From: Actinostola sp. cb2023
Taxonomy: Eukaryota; Cnidaria; Anthozoa; Actiniaria; Actinostolidae
Direction: 5' to 3'
Assembly: GCA_033675265.1 (NCBI GenBank)
Contig: JAUJYZ010001157.1
Location: 112,001 to 176,000, forward strand
Length of the DNA stretch: 64,000 nucleotides
Part shown: positions 60,301 through 64,000 of the stretch, in pieces
Numbering within the stretch: position 1 is the first letter of the stretch
Layout of the letters: the number at the start of each line of letters is the position of its first letter
Position numbers and translations under genes: made by a program
Notes under the pieces: model-generated
Database searches by the model: none
The model's input: the letters and a program-made list of their open reading frames with translations, nothing else
Told to the model about the DNA's origin: nothing

Positions 60301-60507
60301 GCCGTCGCGGTCCTTCTGGATGCGAGCAACCTTTGGTATGCTTCGTAAGAAGTCCTCTAGGTTCCTAAAGTTTAATTTTGAGTGAGGAATAGGCTCGAAC
60401 GTGATGCTACGGTACTCCCTGTCAAGCCTATAGAGCGGGACACCTCGAGGACTGCTTATCAACACTGCACGCAGCATAGTCTCTGTTTTCTTTAACAATT
60501 CCTCCAT
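20672..60507 (-). CDS. TDRD7: TDRD7-like LOTUS and Tudor domain protein, 26 exons
   Basis: I assembled 26 exons by hand from splice sites and Tudor/LOTUS motifs. Every junction uses AG acceptor and GT donor and keeps reading phase. Together they give about 1,170 codons, near the length of vertebrate TDRD7. Exons (minus strand): 59907-60507, 55317-55370, 54692-54784, 52523-52551, 49898-50031, 49020-49053, 48462-48498, 47722-47800, 46815-46965, 45564-45888, 44861-45143, 42624-42700, 41987-42087, 40284-40341, 38942-39147, 38323-38432, 37555-37675, 34792-34920, 33435-33656, 26459-26491, 24339-24404, 23354-23460, 22901-23075, 22389-22448, 21687-21794, 20672-20789. Domain order is LOTUS-LOTUS-Tudor x4. 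Such proteins organise germ granules and support piRNA-mediated silencing by binding RNA (LOTUS) and dimethylarginine on Piwi proteins (Tudor). Vertebrate TDRD7 usually has three LOTUS and three Tudor units, so orthology rather than a sister family is inference. Confidence 0.85.
20885..21625. repeat. 60-bp tandem array filling intron 25
   Basis: From 21110 to about 21620 there are eight to nine copies of a 60-mer, exactly in register, built from AGTAAACAAGAATAAGCAAA, four GACA units and TAGAACTGAAGACCGGCAG. 20885-21110 is a degenerate (ACAG)n prelude. Copies differ at one or two sites (CCGAC/CCGGC). Because 60 is divisible by three, all minus frames stay open; none is a gene. Confidence 0.95.
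21838..22325 (+). mobile_element. tRNA-derived SINE interrupted by a MITE
   Basis: The head GGCTGAGTGGCTAGAGCACA resembles a tRNA D arm (box A). The T-arm (box B) reads GTTCAA, then continues TTCCCGC only after 22142. A body with TTGCATCGAGGGTTTTTCTC and an (AATC)n tail end near 22320. Joining the two halves over the insertion gives a normal box B length, so the MITE landed inside the promoter. Confidence 0.6.
21890..22142. mobile_element. 253-bp MITE inside SINE box B
   Basis: Perfect terminal inverted repeats AATGAGGGTTTATCATGTAA on both ends, with pairing continuing through TTTCAAAA and TAGGACA. I see no clear target duplication. Non-coding. Confidence 0.8.
22501..22794. mobile_element. 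Fold-back MITE, MULE-like, with 9-10 bp duplication
   Basis: The arms contain ACTCGCTCCCAGAGAAATAC and GGAACGAAGTCTGTTGGAAC, and pair along about 100 bp. The centre repeats the palindromic word CCTAGGTCGACC. Flanks are AACGGCCATT and AACGGCATT. A second copy lies at 61702-61966. It sits in intron 23 just upstream of exon 24's acceptor. Confidence 0.8.
23354..34920 (-). CDS. TDRD7: TDRD7-like exons 18-22: Tudor domain 3
   Basis: Exon 34792-34920 gives VEARISHITDTGSVFVQIPG and a helix ending EHYSK. Exon 33435-33656 has the core, GSWYRAII and QCVDYGN, ending LLPFQ. The 33-bp exon 26459-26491 supplies the expected next strand, AKECHLHGLEK, across an intron of about 6.9 kb that holds the Ngaro element. 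Exons 24339-24404 and 23354-23460 complete the domain (MVKLFLTTEDDQQVNIVEYI). All phases fit. Confidence 0.85.
23569..23950. repeat. About 122-bp repeat, three tandem copies
   Basis: Three copies starting near 23569, 23692 and 23817, each with ACCACGCCCTCCCCCAAAGT and GCCTGCGATGTACTTCAGC. They lie in intron 21 of the TDRD7-like gene. Confidence 0.85.
24498..25293. mobile_element. Inverted-repeat element with ~140-bp arms, approximate 9-bp duplication
   Basis: The outer ends are TACCCTGCTAGCAGAGTTTC and its complement; the arms pair for about 150 bp and also contain CATGCTCAACGAGAAATGTG. Flanks CTCGCACGT and CTAGCGCGT agree at seven of nine positions, which suits a MULE-like insertion. Short frames in the arms are mirror images of one another and need not be coding. 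Confidence 0.65.
25294..25990 (+). pseudogene. Non-LTR retrotransposon (L1/Tx1-like) 3' fragment
   Basis: Open to 25650 and then continuing in shifted frames. The text WEVIYGRIYKTTIDSYCRFF, YKILNNCLYLNK and the Cys/His segment CSFCSLYPETIDHLFEC is the usual zinc-ribbon-like C-terminus behind a LINE reverse transcriptase. Later pieces (YYLEIRSWLEKY, YKAREKGKVPS) also fit but are broken by stops. The polymerase core is missing. An A-rich stretch follows at 26065-26105. Dead fragment in intron 20. Confidence 0.75.
26627..27050. mobile_element. MITE with 135-bp terminal inverted repeats
   Basis: The ends GAATTGAGGGTATTTAACTT recur inverted at 27031-27050, and the pairing runs to TTACATTTGAATTC. 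It contains the word CGTTTCGCCGGTGAAGGCTT in both arms. (AAT)n microsatellites lie on both sides. Confidence 0.8.
27165..27575. repeat. GACTTACAGACAGACT satellite, left block
   Basis: Degenerate 16-bp units of CTGACTTACAGACAGA. The same satellite continues at 32436-33430, so the Ngaro element appears to have inserted into one array. Confidence 0.95.
27998..29028 (+). pseudogene. Ngaro Gag-like protein: SAP-like motif, zinc knuckle in shifted frame
   Basis: ATG 27998; open to 28903. Residues 28-60 (LSTEVLRLRLQANNLSLHGS, then RQQMLARL) look like a SAP helix-turn-helix, followed by a basic Ser-rich stretch and a Gln/Pro-rich linker. Around 28832-28845, in a GCC-rich run, the reading changes frame by one; after that, a CCHC knuckle CTVCSSPYHKQEDC is encoded in the other frame at 28930-28971, ending near 29028. 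A one-base loss or gain is the simplest reading; a programmed shift is possible. Confidence 0.7.
28907..29956 (+). pseudogene. Ngaro reverse transcriptase, N-terminal part
   Basis: Residues about 115-345 give the RT palm and fingers: GVVPKKHSTEWRTIYHLSYP, MAKTDLKSAFRIIP, YLPFGLRRAPYIFN and the active site ILDDFF (LDD replaces YxDD, usual in this group). The frame ends at 29956, just after a run of T (29927-29941), and the thumb and RNase H lie in the next frame. The ORF's first 60 codons overlap the shifted Gag end, so the real start is uncertain. Confidence 0.85.
29911..31500 (+). pseudogene. Ngaro RNase H and tyrosine recombinase, main part
   Basis: After the overlap at 29911-29956 the reading continues through the RT thumb (LEFMGIEIDSLKMEARLP). 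The RNase H domain shows FTDASGTLGFGGYF, WQELFPIMVACVIW, WCDNESVVHIVN and HISGKSNSIADAISR. Then come a SAM-like N-terminal recombinase domain (TKRTYQSGEKHYVDF, ATIRNYLAAVRNMH) and the first catalytic Arg segment FGFLRCSEF. The frame is lost near 31420. Confidence 0.85.
31422..31760 (+). pseudogene. Ngaro tyrosine recombinase, C-terminal part
   Basis: Third frame, about 112 codons. GHSFRIGAASAA gives the HxxR of the recombinase and GRWSSDCYQLYIRTP the final motif with the nucleophilic Tyr. All of R-HxxR-Y are therefore present across two frames. Stop at 31758-31760, followed by about 200 bp to repeat B1. Confidence 0.85.
32436..33430. repeat. GACTTACAGACAGACT satellite, right block
   Basis: About 1 kb of the same degenerate 16-bp unit as 27165-27575. 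It ends at about 33430, a few bases before the donor of exon 19. Confidence 0.95.
33690..34765. repeat. 1.07-kb polypurine (GGAA)n tract filling intron 18
   Basis: The plus strand is almost only A and G, with units GGAAGGAAGG and GGAGGGAA. It occupies the intron between exon 18 (34792) and exon 19 (33656) almost completely. In the TDRD7-like transcript, which is minus strand, the intron is thus about 1 kb of C/U. Long purine strands can form triplex DNA. The open frames in all directions are low-complexity artefacts. Confidence 0.97.
35165..35302. repeat. Hairpin-forming inverted repeat
   Basis: Arms AGGCGAGATAATTAGAGGAT and ATTCCCTTGGGGAACAGTTTA pair with their complements at 35248-35302; the spacer is about 30 bp. 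It is followed at 35400-35500 by unremarkable sequence. Probably a small MITE; the flanks 35085-35160 resemble the CTTAATCGAG...ATTTACGGTA ends seen at 44.8 kb. Confidence 0.75.
35570..37545. repeat. Two-kb TGTTTGTCTG microsatellite/minisatellite in intron 17
   Basis: 35570-36800 is (TGTTTATTTGTTTGTCTGTT)n-like; 36800-37545 changes to a longer unit with GTCAGTTTGTCGGTGTATCT, recurring about every 70-100 bp. It stops about 10 bp before the donor of exon 17. The long Cys/Val/Leu frames are artefacts. Confidence 0.97.
37555..42700 (-). CDS. TDRD7: TDRD7-like exons 12-17: Tudor domain 2
   Basis: Exon 42624-42700 is a Lys-rich linker. Exons 41987-42087 and 40284-40341 give the N-terminal strand and helix (LEFLDIMVSTVFSTDNISVM; LEISMMSYFLETSE). 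Exon 38942-39147 carries the Tudor core (QYYRVKV, EFVDYGD) and ends LDLPFQ. Exons 38323-38432 and 37555-37675 give the C-terminal strands (AFTISLHGIP; HKLEVEIYDTATELDVNINEVM). For the last exon I use the acceptor TTTGATAG (just above 37675); the nearer AATTAG gives a stop in phase. Confidence 0.85.
37867..38126. mobile_element. Mariner-type MITE with TA duplication
   Basis: Ends CAGTCATTCTCAAAAATGTT and its complement, TA on both sides. The arms pair for about 70 bp, with TCATTATG near the centre. In intron 16. Confidence 0.75.
39400..40275. repeat. Tandemly duplicated ~300-bp intron repeat with nested MITE
   Basis: 39400-39550 matches 39985-40140 (AACAATAGAACGAGTAG, TTGCATTTTGA), and 39850-39985 matches 40145-40280 (AAGTATCAAATCCTGCAA, TTTACTGACGTTT, TAGATGCACATGTA). 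The second copy runs up to the donor of exon 14. Between 39554 and 39848 lies an inverted-repeat MITE with ends TACACCTATTCCAAA and TA flanks; the matching site in the other copy (40130-40145) lacks it. Confidence 0.7.
40397..40700. repeat. MITE-like block of TTAAGCCCCCTCCCTC repeats
   Basis: Starts near TGTAGATCCTCTATTAAGCC and ends GGAGGATTTACGGTAAT, with three to four copies of CTATTAAGCCCCCTCCCT. Similar fragments occur at 35130-35160 and 44557-44837. Confidence 0.55.
40897..41896. mobile_element. piggyBac-like non-autonomous element, copy 1
   Basis: 1000 bp between two TTAA sites (40893-40896, 41897-41900) with ends CCCTTTGAC and GTCAAAGGG. TTAA duplication and CCC termini are the piggyBac signature. 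Internal frames (for example 41078-41344) have no transposase motif. It sits in intron 13. Confidence 0.85.
42715..44470. repeat. About 45-bp AT-rich satellite in intron 11
   Basis: Repeats of TTAATCCCAAGTAGATCAAT followed by AAATTATTAATTAAATGTAA. About 11 copies lie before the piggyBac copy 2 and four after it, so that element landed in the array. Confidence 0.9.
43260..44306. mobile_element. piggyBac-like non-autonomous element, copy 2 (inverted)
   Basis: Same family as 40897-41896, opposite orientation, with TTAA at 43256-43259 and 44307-44310 and ends CCCATTGACTC / GAATGGG. It contains short blocks that do not match copy 1 but match the surrounding satellite and the 42.6-kb region exactly (see findings). 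Confidence 0.85.
44557..44837. mobile_element. MITE with TATTTCCTCGAT ends
   Basis: Left end ACTGTAAATGTATTTCCTCG, right end CGAGGAAATACGGTATA, with G-rich GGGGGAGGGGGGGTGCTTAA inside. It ends about 20 bp from the donor of exon 11, which may help explain that exon's weak splice site. Confidence 0.6.
44861..48498 (-). CDS. TDRD7: TDRD7-like exons 7-11: Tudor domain 1 and acidic repeat linker
   Basis: Exons 48462-48498 and 47722-47800 are linkers. Exon 46815-46965 gives the entry strand of an extended Tudor (VQVYVSHIESANHFYVQ). Exon 45564-45888 carries the core, with GSWYRGRI and FYLDFGN at the aromatic-cage positions. Exon 44861-45143 closes the domain and then encodes an imperfect Glu-rich repeat with TPVVP recurring about every 20 residues, four times. 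I use the weak donor AAAAG|GTTGAT at 44860 because it alone fits the phase of exon 12. Confidence 0.85.
45235..45405. repeat. 18-bp tandem array TTACTTTCGGGGAGCCAT
   Basis: About nine copies in intron 10, with TTTCGGGGAGC most constant. Open in two frames by chance. Confidence 0.9.
46197..46346. repeat. Inverted repeat, 150 bp
   Basis: Arms GGTTTTCCATTGTCTGTACT and its complement, with AACATTTTATG / CATAAAATGTT inside. Probable small MITE in intron 9. Confidence 0.75.
46606..46678 (-). tRNA. tRNA-like sequence (probably pseudogene) inside an inverted-repeat element
   Basis: A 73-nt cloverleaf can be drawn: acceptor GGCCTTG with TGGGGTC (several wobbles), D arm GCTC-GAGC, and a perfect T arm ATGGG-TTCAAAT-CCCAT. 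Both Pol III boxes are canonical (TAGCTCAGCTGG and GGTTCAAATCC). The anticodon arm TCGGT/TCCGA has a mismatch at its top, and its loop GATCAGT lacks U33, so no sound anticodon can be given. Flanking arms at about 46527-46575 and 46703-46757 are inverted copies (AGTGCTA, ACCCAT.AAGTTCTT, AGCCCTA). Confidence 0.55.
46980..47530. repeat. SINE-like fragments
   Basis: Two diverged blocks share CTCGCCTC.C.CAGCTG.GGTGCC and a TCAACTCTCAGAC / TCAAGTCTCAGAC box-B-like word (about 46995 and 47315). A third (47475-47530) resembles the body of the SINE at 21838 (CCTTGCTTCGAGGGCTTTTA). Order and ends are unclear. Confidence 0.4.
47935..48340. repeat. ATGTGATGTACACATGAT-rich minisatellite
   Basis: Units of about 110 bp containing GTACGAGTACAAGGAATGTA and GATGTACACGTGATGTGATG, three to four copies, in intron 7. 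Confidence 0.8.
49020..55370 (-). CDS. TDRD7: TDRD7-like exons 2-6: linker and LOTUS domain 2
   Basis: Exon 2 (55317-55370) and exon 3 (54692-54784) encode a Lys/Pro/Ser linker. Exon 4 (52523-52551) is a 29-bp microexon giving PEVLERIAE, the first LOTUS helix. Exon 5 (49898-50031, acceptor TTCTAG at 50032) gives NSNGFFLTRLPVIYKDKY and the rest of the winged helix. Exon 6 (49020-49053) gives ISNCYISYPPK. Phases run 1-1-1-0-2-0. The microexon is the least certain, but it supplies exactly the helix and phase that exon 5 needs. Confidence 0.75.
50220..50760. repeat. (ATC)n microsatellite, left part
   Basis: ATC/ACC trinucleotides with embedded AACTATCATCATCACTGTCA higher-order units. It is interrupted by the element at 50761-52027 and resumes at 52028-52315. 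Confidence 0.95.
50761..52027. mobile_element. hAT-like element inserted in the (ATC)n microsatellite
   Basis: Ends CAGGGTTCACAGTAG and its near-perfect inverse (GAACCCTG at 52020-52027). CAGGG termini are typical of hAT. Flanks are ATC repeats, so the target duplication cannot be defined. A gene-like splice donor at 51603 lies inside and is not part of the TDRD7-like gene. Internal short inverted repeat GCCTCCTCCGCAGGC occurs at 51470 and, inverted, at 51544. Confidence 0.75.
52028..52315. repeat. (ATC)n microsatellite, right part
   Basis: Continuation of the array at 50220-50760, ending before exon 4's intron flank. Confidence 0.95.
52778..52925. repeat. Poly-C-headed repeat, copy 1
   Basis: TTATTATGTAGA, then 30 C residues (about 52788-52817), AAAAAATG and a constant body TTACCAAAAAGTACCAAGCC...GGGTCCCAGATGTAGTTTTG. 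Two further copies at 54262-54595. The opposite strand is a G-run capable of quadruplex. Confidence 0.85.
53346..53914. mobile_element. hAT-like MITE
   Basis: Ends CAGGCCCTCTGATAT and its exact inverse. TTCCAG flanks both sides (53340-53345, 53915-53920). Internal repeats of ACAATTTCCG near the right end. In intron 3. Confidence 0.8.
54262..54595. repeat. Poly-C-headed repeat, copies 2 and 3 in tandem
   Basis: Copy 2 has about 28 C (54275-54300), copy 3 about 8 (54451-54460); the bodies match copy 1 except for an inserted TATCCTCACTAGT.AGGATATGA hairpin that copy 1 lacks. They lie between exon 3 and exon 4. Confidence 0.85.
56124..56342. mobile_element. Fold-back MITE with GCTAGCCAATCAG arms
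   Basis: TTACAATGTGAAGCGACGTA ... CAAGCTAGCCAATCAGGCAG pairs with CTGATTGGCTAGCTT ... ACGTCGCCTCGCGCTGTAA. In intron 1. Confidence 0.75.
56435..57303. mobile_element. Mariner/pogo-type MITE with TA duplication
   Basis: Ends CCGTATTTGCCGGTGTATAA and its inverse with minor changes, TA on both sides. GTGTATAAGTCGACC recurs three times in the left arm. No transposase frame. In intron 1. Confidence 0.8.
57664..58094 (-). mobile_element. tRNA-derived SINE with AAT-repeat tail
   Basis: On the minus strand, box A TGGCTCAGTTGGTTGAG and box B GGTTCGAGTCC are perfect, in a tRNA-like head of about 70 bp (58025-58094). The body ends in a conserved tail whose plus-strand form is TTCTTATATAGCGCATTTCA...AATGCGCTTTACAA. 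An (ATAATA) microsatellite follows at 57590-57664 and also precedes the head. Confidence 0.85.
58198..58388. mobile_element. Fold-back MITE
   Basis: AGAAAGACAAACGCAAGGAA pairs with its complement at 58365-58386; inner arms share TTCATGGTTGATTGAATT. Located between AAT repeats in intron 1. Confidence 0.7.
58504..58962. mobile_element. MITE with TTAA target duplication and 145-bp arms
   Basis: TTAA on both sides (58500-58503, 58963-58966). Arms contain CTATTCAATATAAGCTGAAT and AATATGCAAATTTGATGACG and their complements. TTAA suits piggyBac or Kolobok; AGT termini favour neither clearly. Confidence 0.75.
59907..60507 (-). CDS. TDRD7: TDRD7-like exon 1: start codon and LOTUS domain 1
   Basis: ATG at 60505-60507; 200 codons plus one base, donor GCAG|GTAATA. 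Residues about 1-85 form an OST-HTH/LOTUS winged helix: MLRAVLISSPRGVPLYRLDR, then LEDFLRSIPKVARI. The segment after it is rich in Lys, Arg, Pro and Ser and looks disordered. The reading past the donor runs on without support and is intronic. The intergenic gap to RPS8 follows upstream. Confidence 0.9.
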
Positions 60508-61155
60508 AGTTACACAGCTAGAGGACTAAACAAGAGTCTGCAGTAGCGAGAGTTGCCGCAGCTGTCCTTTTAGAGCCAGTTTTGGCGGTATTTCGAGGCC
60601 CAGTTGTGCAGACTTCAAGAGCTTCCCTTCAAGTTGAAACCGAAAGTCGGCGGGCTATTTGACCGTTAACACGTGAAGACGACTGGAAATGAGGCAACTG
60701 ATACCCCGTGGGAGAGGAGAGAGAGAAGCATGGAAATATTTAATATTAAAAATAAACTCAATTCATAATCAATATTTTCACTAAAAAGTAAAAAACAAAG
60801 TTAAATACTTGATAGTATTTTTGTTCTGTAGGTTGCCCGGGACGTTGTTGCTATTTTTCACAGAGTACATTTATAAATAATATAATCACGTCCAGACAAC
60901 ATCAGTGCAAACTCTAGTTACTCCCATACCAGTTTACAATATTATAATATTATTTGTTGTATTTAATATTTTGTGTAATTTTGTGTATTTTATTTCACTA
61001 AAAAAATAGAAAATAAACAAAGTGTCAATCTATCCCCTGCCCTCCCTGGTAGGGAGTAAATATTCTCTCTCCGTGAATCTTCCCATGATCCTTTGGGTAA
61101 TGCTCTTCACCAATCTCCTTGACCGTTTGCGTTCTCTCTCCGCCAGCTATCCAAA
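60508..61155. promoter_or_regulatory. Divergent intergenic region between the TDRD7-like gene and RPS8
   Basis: About 650 bp separates the two start codons. The RPS8 side ends in a pyrimidine run TTCTCTCTCC (61132-61141) 15 bp before the ATG, in the position of a 5' TOP motif, which would place RPS8 under growth-dependent translational control. No TATA box is obvious. A shared bidirectional promoter is inference. Confidence 0.5.
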
Positions 61156-62943
61156 ATGGGTAAGTGAGGACCGAGTAGACGATTTAAATCCTTGAAAATC
61201 TATCCTCCAAGCTGCTCATCGAGCTACACAATTTTGGGAATCGTAACCTATTGAATTTATTTACCATATGTGATACCAATGTTCAAGAATATTTGAATGA
61301 AATGTCAAATAAAGGTCGATGATAACTATAGTACTGTTACTGTTGTGTTCCTCGATCAACCATTTCAACAATAAGGCGATATTCGTCTTCATGTGGCTCC
61401 TTCATCAGTGCAGTATTAAAGTATACAGTAGTGGTAGCCATTGTACATACCAGATTAGTAATAATATTACTGGTGTGCTGTATTTTAGCCGATTAGTTTT
61501 GACGACATGATTAGTTGGTGTTGTTGAAGTCGAGAATTGATTCACGTGTATAACTTATTGAAGTTTTTATTTTAGCTAATTGCAGTCTAGATTTGTAACA
61601 GTATCTTATTGCTTGATATTTAGCATTCTGTAAGCATAGTGTTTTAATGGTAGTTTTGGAATTAAACTGACAGGCTTGTCTGTATATAAGTCTAAAACCA
61701 TCCTTCTGTTGCTCGTTTCTCGCTCCCAGAATATTATATCCCTTGGAACGAAGTCTGTTGGATCTTGTTTCGGAAATACAAATTTAATATGGTGGCTGTC
61801 ATAGCAAACCACAATATACTCAAGACACTGATTGGTGGACCTTCCTAGGTCGACCAATCAGAAACGAGAGTAATTTTGGTTTCCGGAACAGTTCCAACAG
61901 TTCGTTCCCAGGGGTATTTCTTCTGGGAGCGAGAAAAGAGTGACAGAATATACTCCTGGGTTCCCGACGATTCTCTATATGTAACCAGCAACACTGTATT
62001 ATTATATAGCCGATTACGTCTTATGTGTATTTACTGTACTTGACTCGTGTGTACCAGAAAAAGCTAGAATATCAAAACACTCATCGAATTTTATTTGAGG
62101 CCAAATGCGTTGCTAATCTGTCTCATCTTTTCAGGGATCTCAAGGGACTCCTGGCATAAGCGCCGCCACACTGGCGGTAAAATGAAACCCCTTCGAAAAA
62201 AGAGGAAGTTTGAGTTGGGACGACCTCCAGCAAACACCAAGGTAGGCTTGTATGGTTTCATATGACTGAAAAAGTACGGTATTGTTACGGAACAGCATCA
62301 TCGTGGTACAGATTGATTCAAACTCCTAAAAAAATACAGCATGTCCGTACCGTTTTCACAGTCATACGAAATCAGCTCTAATATTTATGCTTACGAAACA
62401 TGTCAGGAATGGACACCTCTATATTATGGACACCTATATTACGGACACCTCTATATTACAGACACTTTTTTCTGGCCCTTCAGTGTCCATGTTATAGAGG
62501 TTCCACTGTAACTTACTCTAAGTATAAGTTTAATCATCCTTATCACAGCTCAATAGCTGAATTACAAGGATTGTCTGTCATGGTCAATCAGAGAAGATAT
62601 GGCAAGATGATGAAGCAATAGACATTAAAGAGCTAGCTTGCTGTATTAGCGTTTTAGCTGCTCTCATGACATTGTATTATTTGTCATAGTTACACTGATT
62701 GCCATATTCAATTCGTATCTTCATTAACAGTATATCCAAAAACTGTAGAATTCTACCTAATTTGGATGAGTATGTGAGCATGTATTGTAATGTGTTTATA
62801 CATCTGTATTCACTGTTTCTGTATATTTCAATCTCTCCAATAGCTTGGAGCTAAGCGTATCCACCCAGTCAGAACCATGGGAGGCAACAAAAAGTTCCGT
62901 GCCTTGCGGCTTGAAACTGGTAACTACTCGTGGGGCTCTGAGA
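61156..62943 (+). CDS. RPS8: 40S ribosomal protein S8 (eS8), exons 1-3, 3' end outside window
   Basis: Exon 1 (61156-61159) gives Met and one base of Gly, donor ATGG|GTAAGT. Exon 2 (62135-62241) gives [18 protein letters not shown]... ending PPANTK. Exon 3 (62844-62943) gives [20 protein letters not shown] and ends SWGSE. Phases fit. This is the highly conserved N-terminal third of eS8, a structural protein of the small ribosomal subunit. The remaining exons lie beyond 64000; I found none in 62944-64000. Intron 2 contains a box C/D snoRNA. Intron 1 contains a MITE and intron 3 a fold-back element. The very short first exon is typical of ribosomal protein genes. Confidence 0.95.
61702..61966. 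mobile_element. Fold-back MITE, second copy of the 22.5-kb family
   Basis: Shares CTCGTTTCTCGCTCCCAGA, GGAACGAAGTCTGTTGGA, CCTAGGTCGACCAATCAGAA and the right end CTCCTGGGTTCCCG. The left terminus is shortened. In RPS8 intron 1. Confidence 0.75.
62395..62510. repeat. Mariner/pogo-like end fragment with GGACACCTCTATATTA repeats
   Basis: Three copies of TATTA.GGACACCTCTATA, followed by CATGTTATAGAGGTTCCACTG, which resembles a common mariner-type terminus. It ends about 90 bp before the snoRNA. Confidence 0.5.
62597..62707 (+). ncRNA. SNORD46: Box C/D snoRNA, SNORD46-like, in RPS8 intron 2
   Basis: Box C ATGATGA lies at 62607-62613 and box D CTGA at 62695-62698. They are enclosed by a perfect 9-bp terminal stem, ATATGGCAA (62597-62605) with TTGCCATAT (62699-62707). 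One base before box D, the sequence GTCATAGTTAC is complementary to the universally conserved 28S rRNA helix 69 sequence GUAACUAUGAC. By the fifth-base rule the methylated base is the second A of GUAAC, which I equate with human 28S A3739, the target of SNORD46. Human SNORD46 is also hosted by an RPS8 intron. Position, boxes, stem and guide thus agree. Confidence 0.9.
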
Positions 62944-63124
62944 GTAAGTTTATCTCCTTATTTCTTTTCATCCATGCAGTTGCTTGTTATTCATTAGCGA
63001 GAGATCGACCAAGCACAACATGCTACACATGTATATACAAGAAAGCATCCTAATGTGCATTTATAGATGCCATTTGTAATTCTCTGACATCTTGTTGACA
63101 GTGACTACAGCAGAAGACAGTACA

Positions 63125-63700
63125 CAATTGACTCTTATCATGCATACTGATTTTTCAGATCAGCAAACTGGTTTCTTTCTCCTGCAAACATCCTATATGA
63201 TCTCAAAGAGTATGTCTGAAAGAACATTTCTGGAAAGTTTTGATGGTATAGGATAAAATCTCAAAAAGTTATCGGGGATGACAATATAGACTGATTTTGC
63301 CATCACGCGTTAGCCGTTTTTTCAAAATGATTAATTACAAGATTTAACCCTTTCCTCTAAAAGAATATAGTTATACTAGTCGTTTCTAATAGAAAGTGAA
63401 GTTCAGTTGACGTTAAAATTATATATCTCATTTCAGCGAAGTTATGAACGAGTTTTAACTTCTTAAAAACAAGGCTTGCAATTGGCGCATGTGACGGCAA
63501 AATCCCATACTAAAAGTCTATCCTTGTCATCCATTTAATCAAAACTTTTTGAATTTAGTCCTATAACCATCGAAACTTTCCAGCAAATGTTCTTTCAGAC
63601 AAACTCTTTCAGATCATATAGGCTGCTTGCACCAGAAAGAACCAGTTTTCTGATCTGAAAAACTTCAGTATGCATGATAAGATTGTCAATGCACAGTGTT
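63125..63700. mobile_element. Fold-back element in RPS8 intron 3
   Basis: CTTATCATGCATACTGA, CAGATCAG.AAACTGGTT, AACATTT.CTGGAAAGTTT and their complements pair along about 180 bp per arm. No target duplication identified. Non-coding. Confidence 0.75.
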
Positions 63701-64000
63701 GTGCTATTTCTTTTGATGTTGTATTCTGTTCCCAGAGCACTGATCGATTTCCAGCGAACTTTCGTACACGTACACGTCGTACACCACGGCTGGAAGACTT
63801 GTGGATTTTACTGTGATTAGATACAATGTGTATGTCGACATACTTTTCTGATCAAAAAGCTCAATGGTTAGAGCACCTGTAACTACATGTTGTATTAAAG
63901 TGGGCTCTGGGTACGGTGTGTTCAGAAAATACCCATCTGGGATCCACAGATATTTTTTTGCGAGTCTTTATATATGCTCCAAGCCCCACACGGTCACTTA

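Noticed and set aside
63715..63800. Possible RPS8 exon 4 after CCCAG near 63736
   Set aside because: The following sequence does not encode the expected eS8 continuation; the next exon must be beyond the window.

Overview
The window is animal nuclear DNA. Spliceosomal introns, a cytosolic ribosomal protein gene with an intronic box C/D snoRNA, a LOTUS/Tudor germ-granule gene and many eukaryotic transposon classes all point that way. The wording of the ribosomal protein, the long repeat-filled introns and the tRNA-derived SINEs fit a cnidarian (perhaps an anthozoan) best. That placement is an inference; I cannot exclude another early-branching animal.

Layout. (1) 1-2.3 kb: the 3' end of an IS630/Tc1-mariner-type transposase, facing a PB1-like plus zinc-knuckle gene that probably belongs to the same element. 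(2) 2.3-5.7 kb: mostly empty apart from a 0.9 kb palindromic element with an 8-bp target duplication. (3) 5.75-19.92 kb: a tandem segmental duplication. Each unit carries a 27-bp tandem array, an intronless gene for a small secreted cysteine-containing protein (broken in unit 1, intact in unit 2) and an older inverted-repeat element. Unit 2 has since gained three further insertions, one of which holds a nested MULE-like element; unit 1 preserves the empty sites. (4) 19.9-60.5 kb, minus strand: one gene of about 40 kb with 26 exons (possibly 27), all consistent in splice phase. It encodes a TDRD7-like protein with two LOTUS and four extended Tudor domains. Its introns hold a Ngaro-type tyrosine-recombinase retrotransposon, piggyBac, hAT, MULE and mariner-like non-autonomous elements, SINEs, a LINE fragment and several kilobase-scale microsatellites. 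(5) 61.16 kb to the end, plus strand: the first three exons of RPS8 (eS8), with a SNORD46-like snoRNA in intron 2. RPS8 and the TDRD7-like gene are head to head, about 650 bp apart.

How the genes relate. RPS8 and its snoRNA both serve ribosome production: one is a 40S protein, the other a predicted guide for 28S rRNA 2'-O-methylation. The LOTUS/Tudor protein should act in germ granules and the piRNA pathway that restrains transposons, yet its own introns are packed with them. The long low-complexity open frames at 20-21, 33-35 and 35-38 kb are microsatellite artefacts, not genes.
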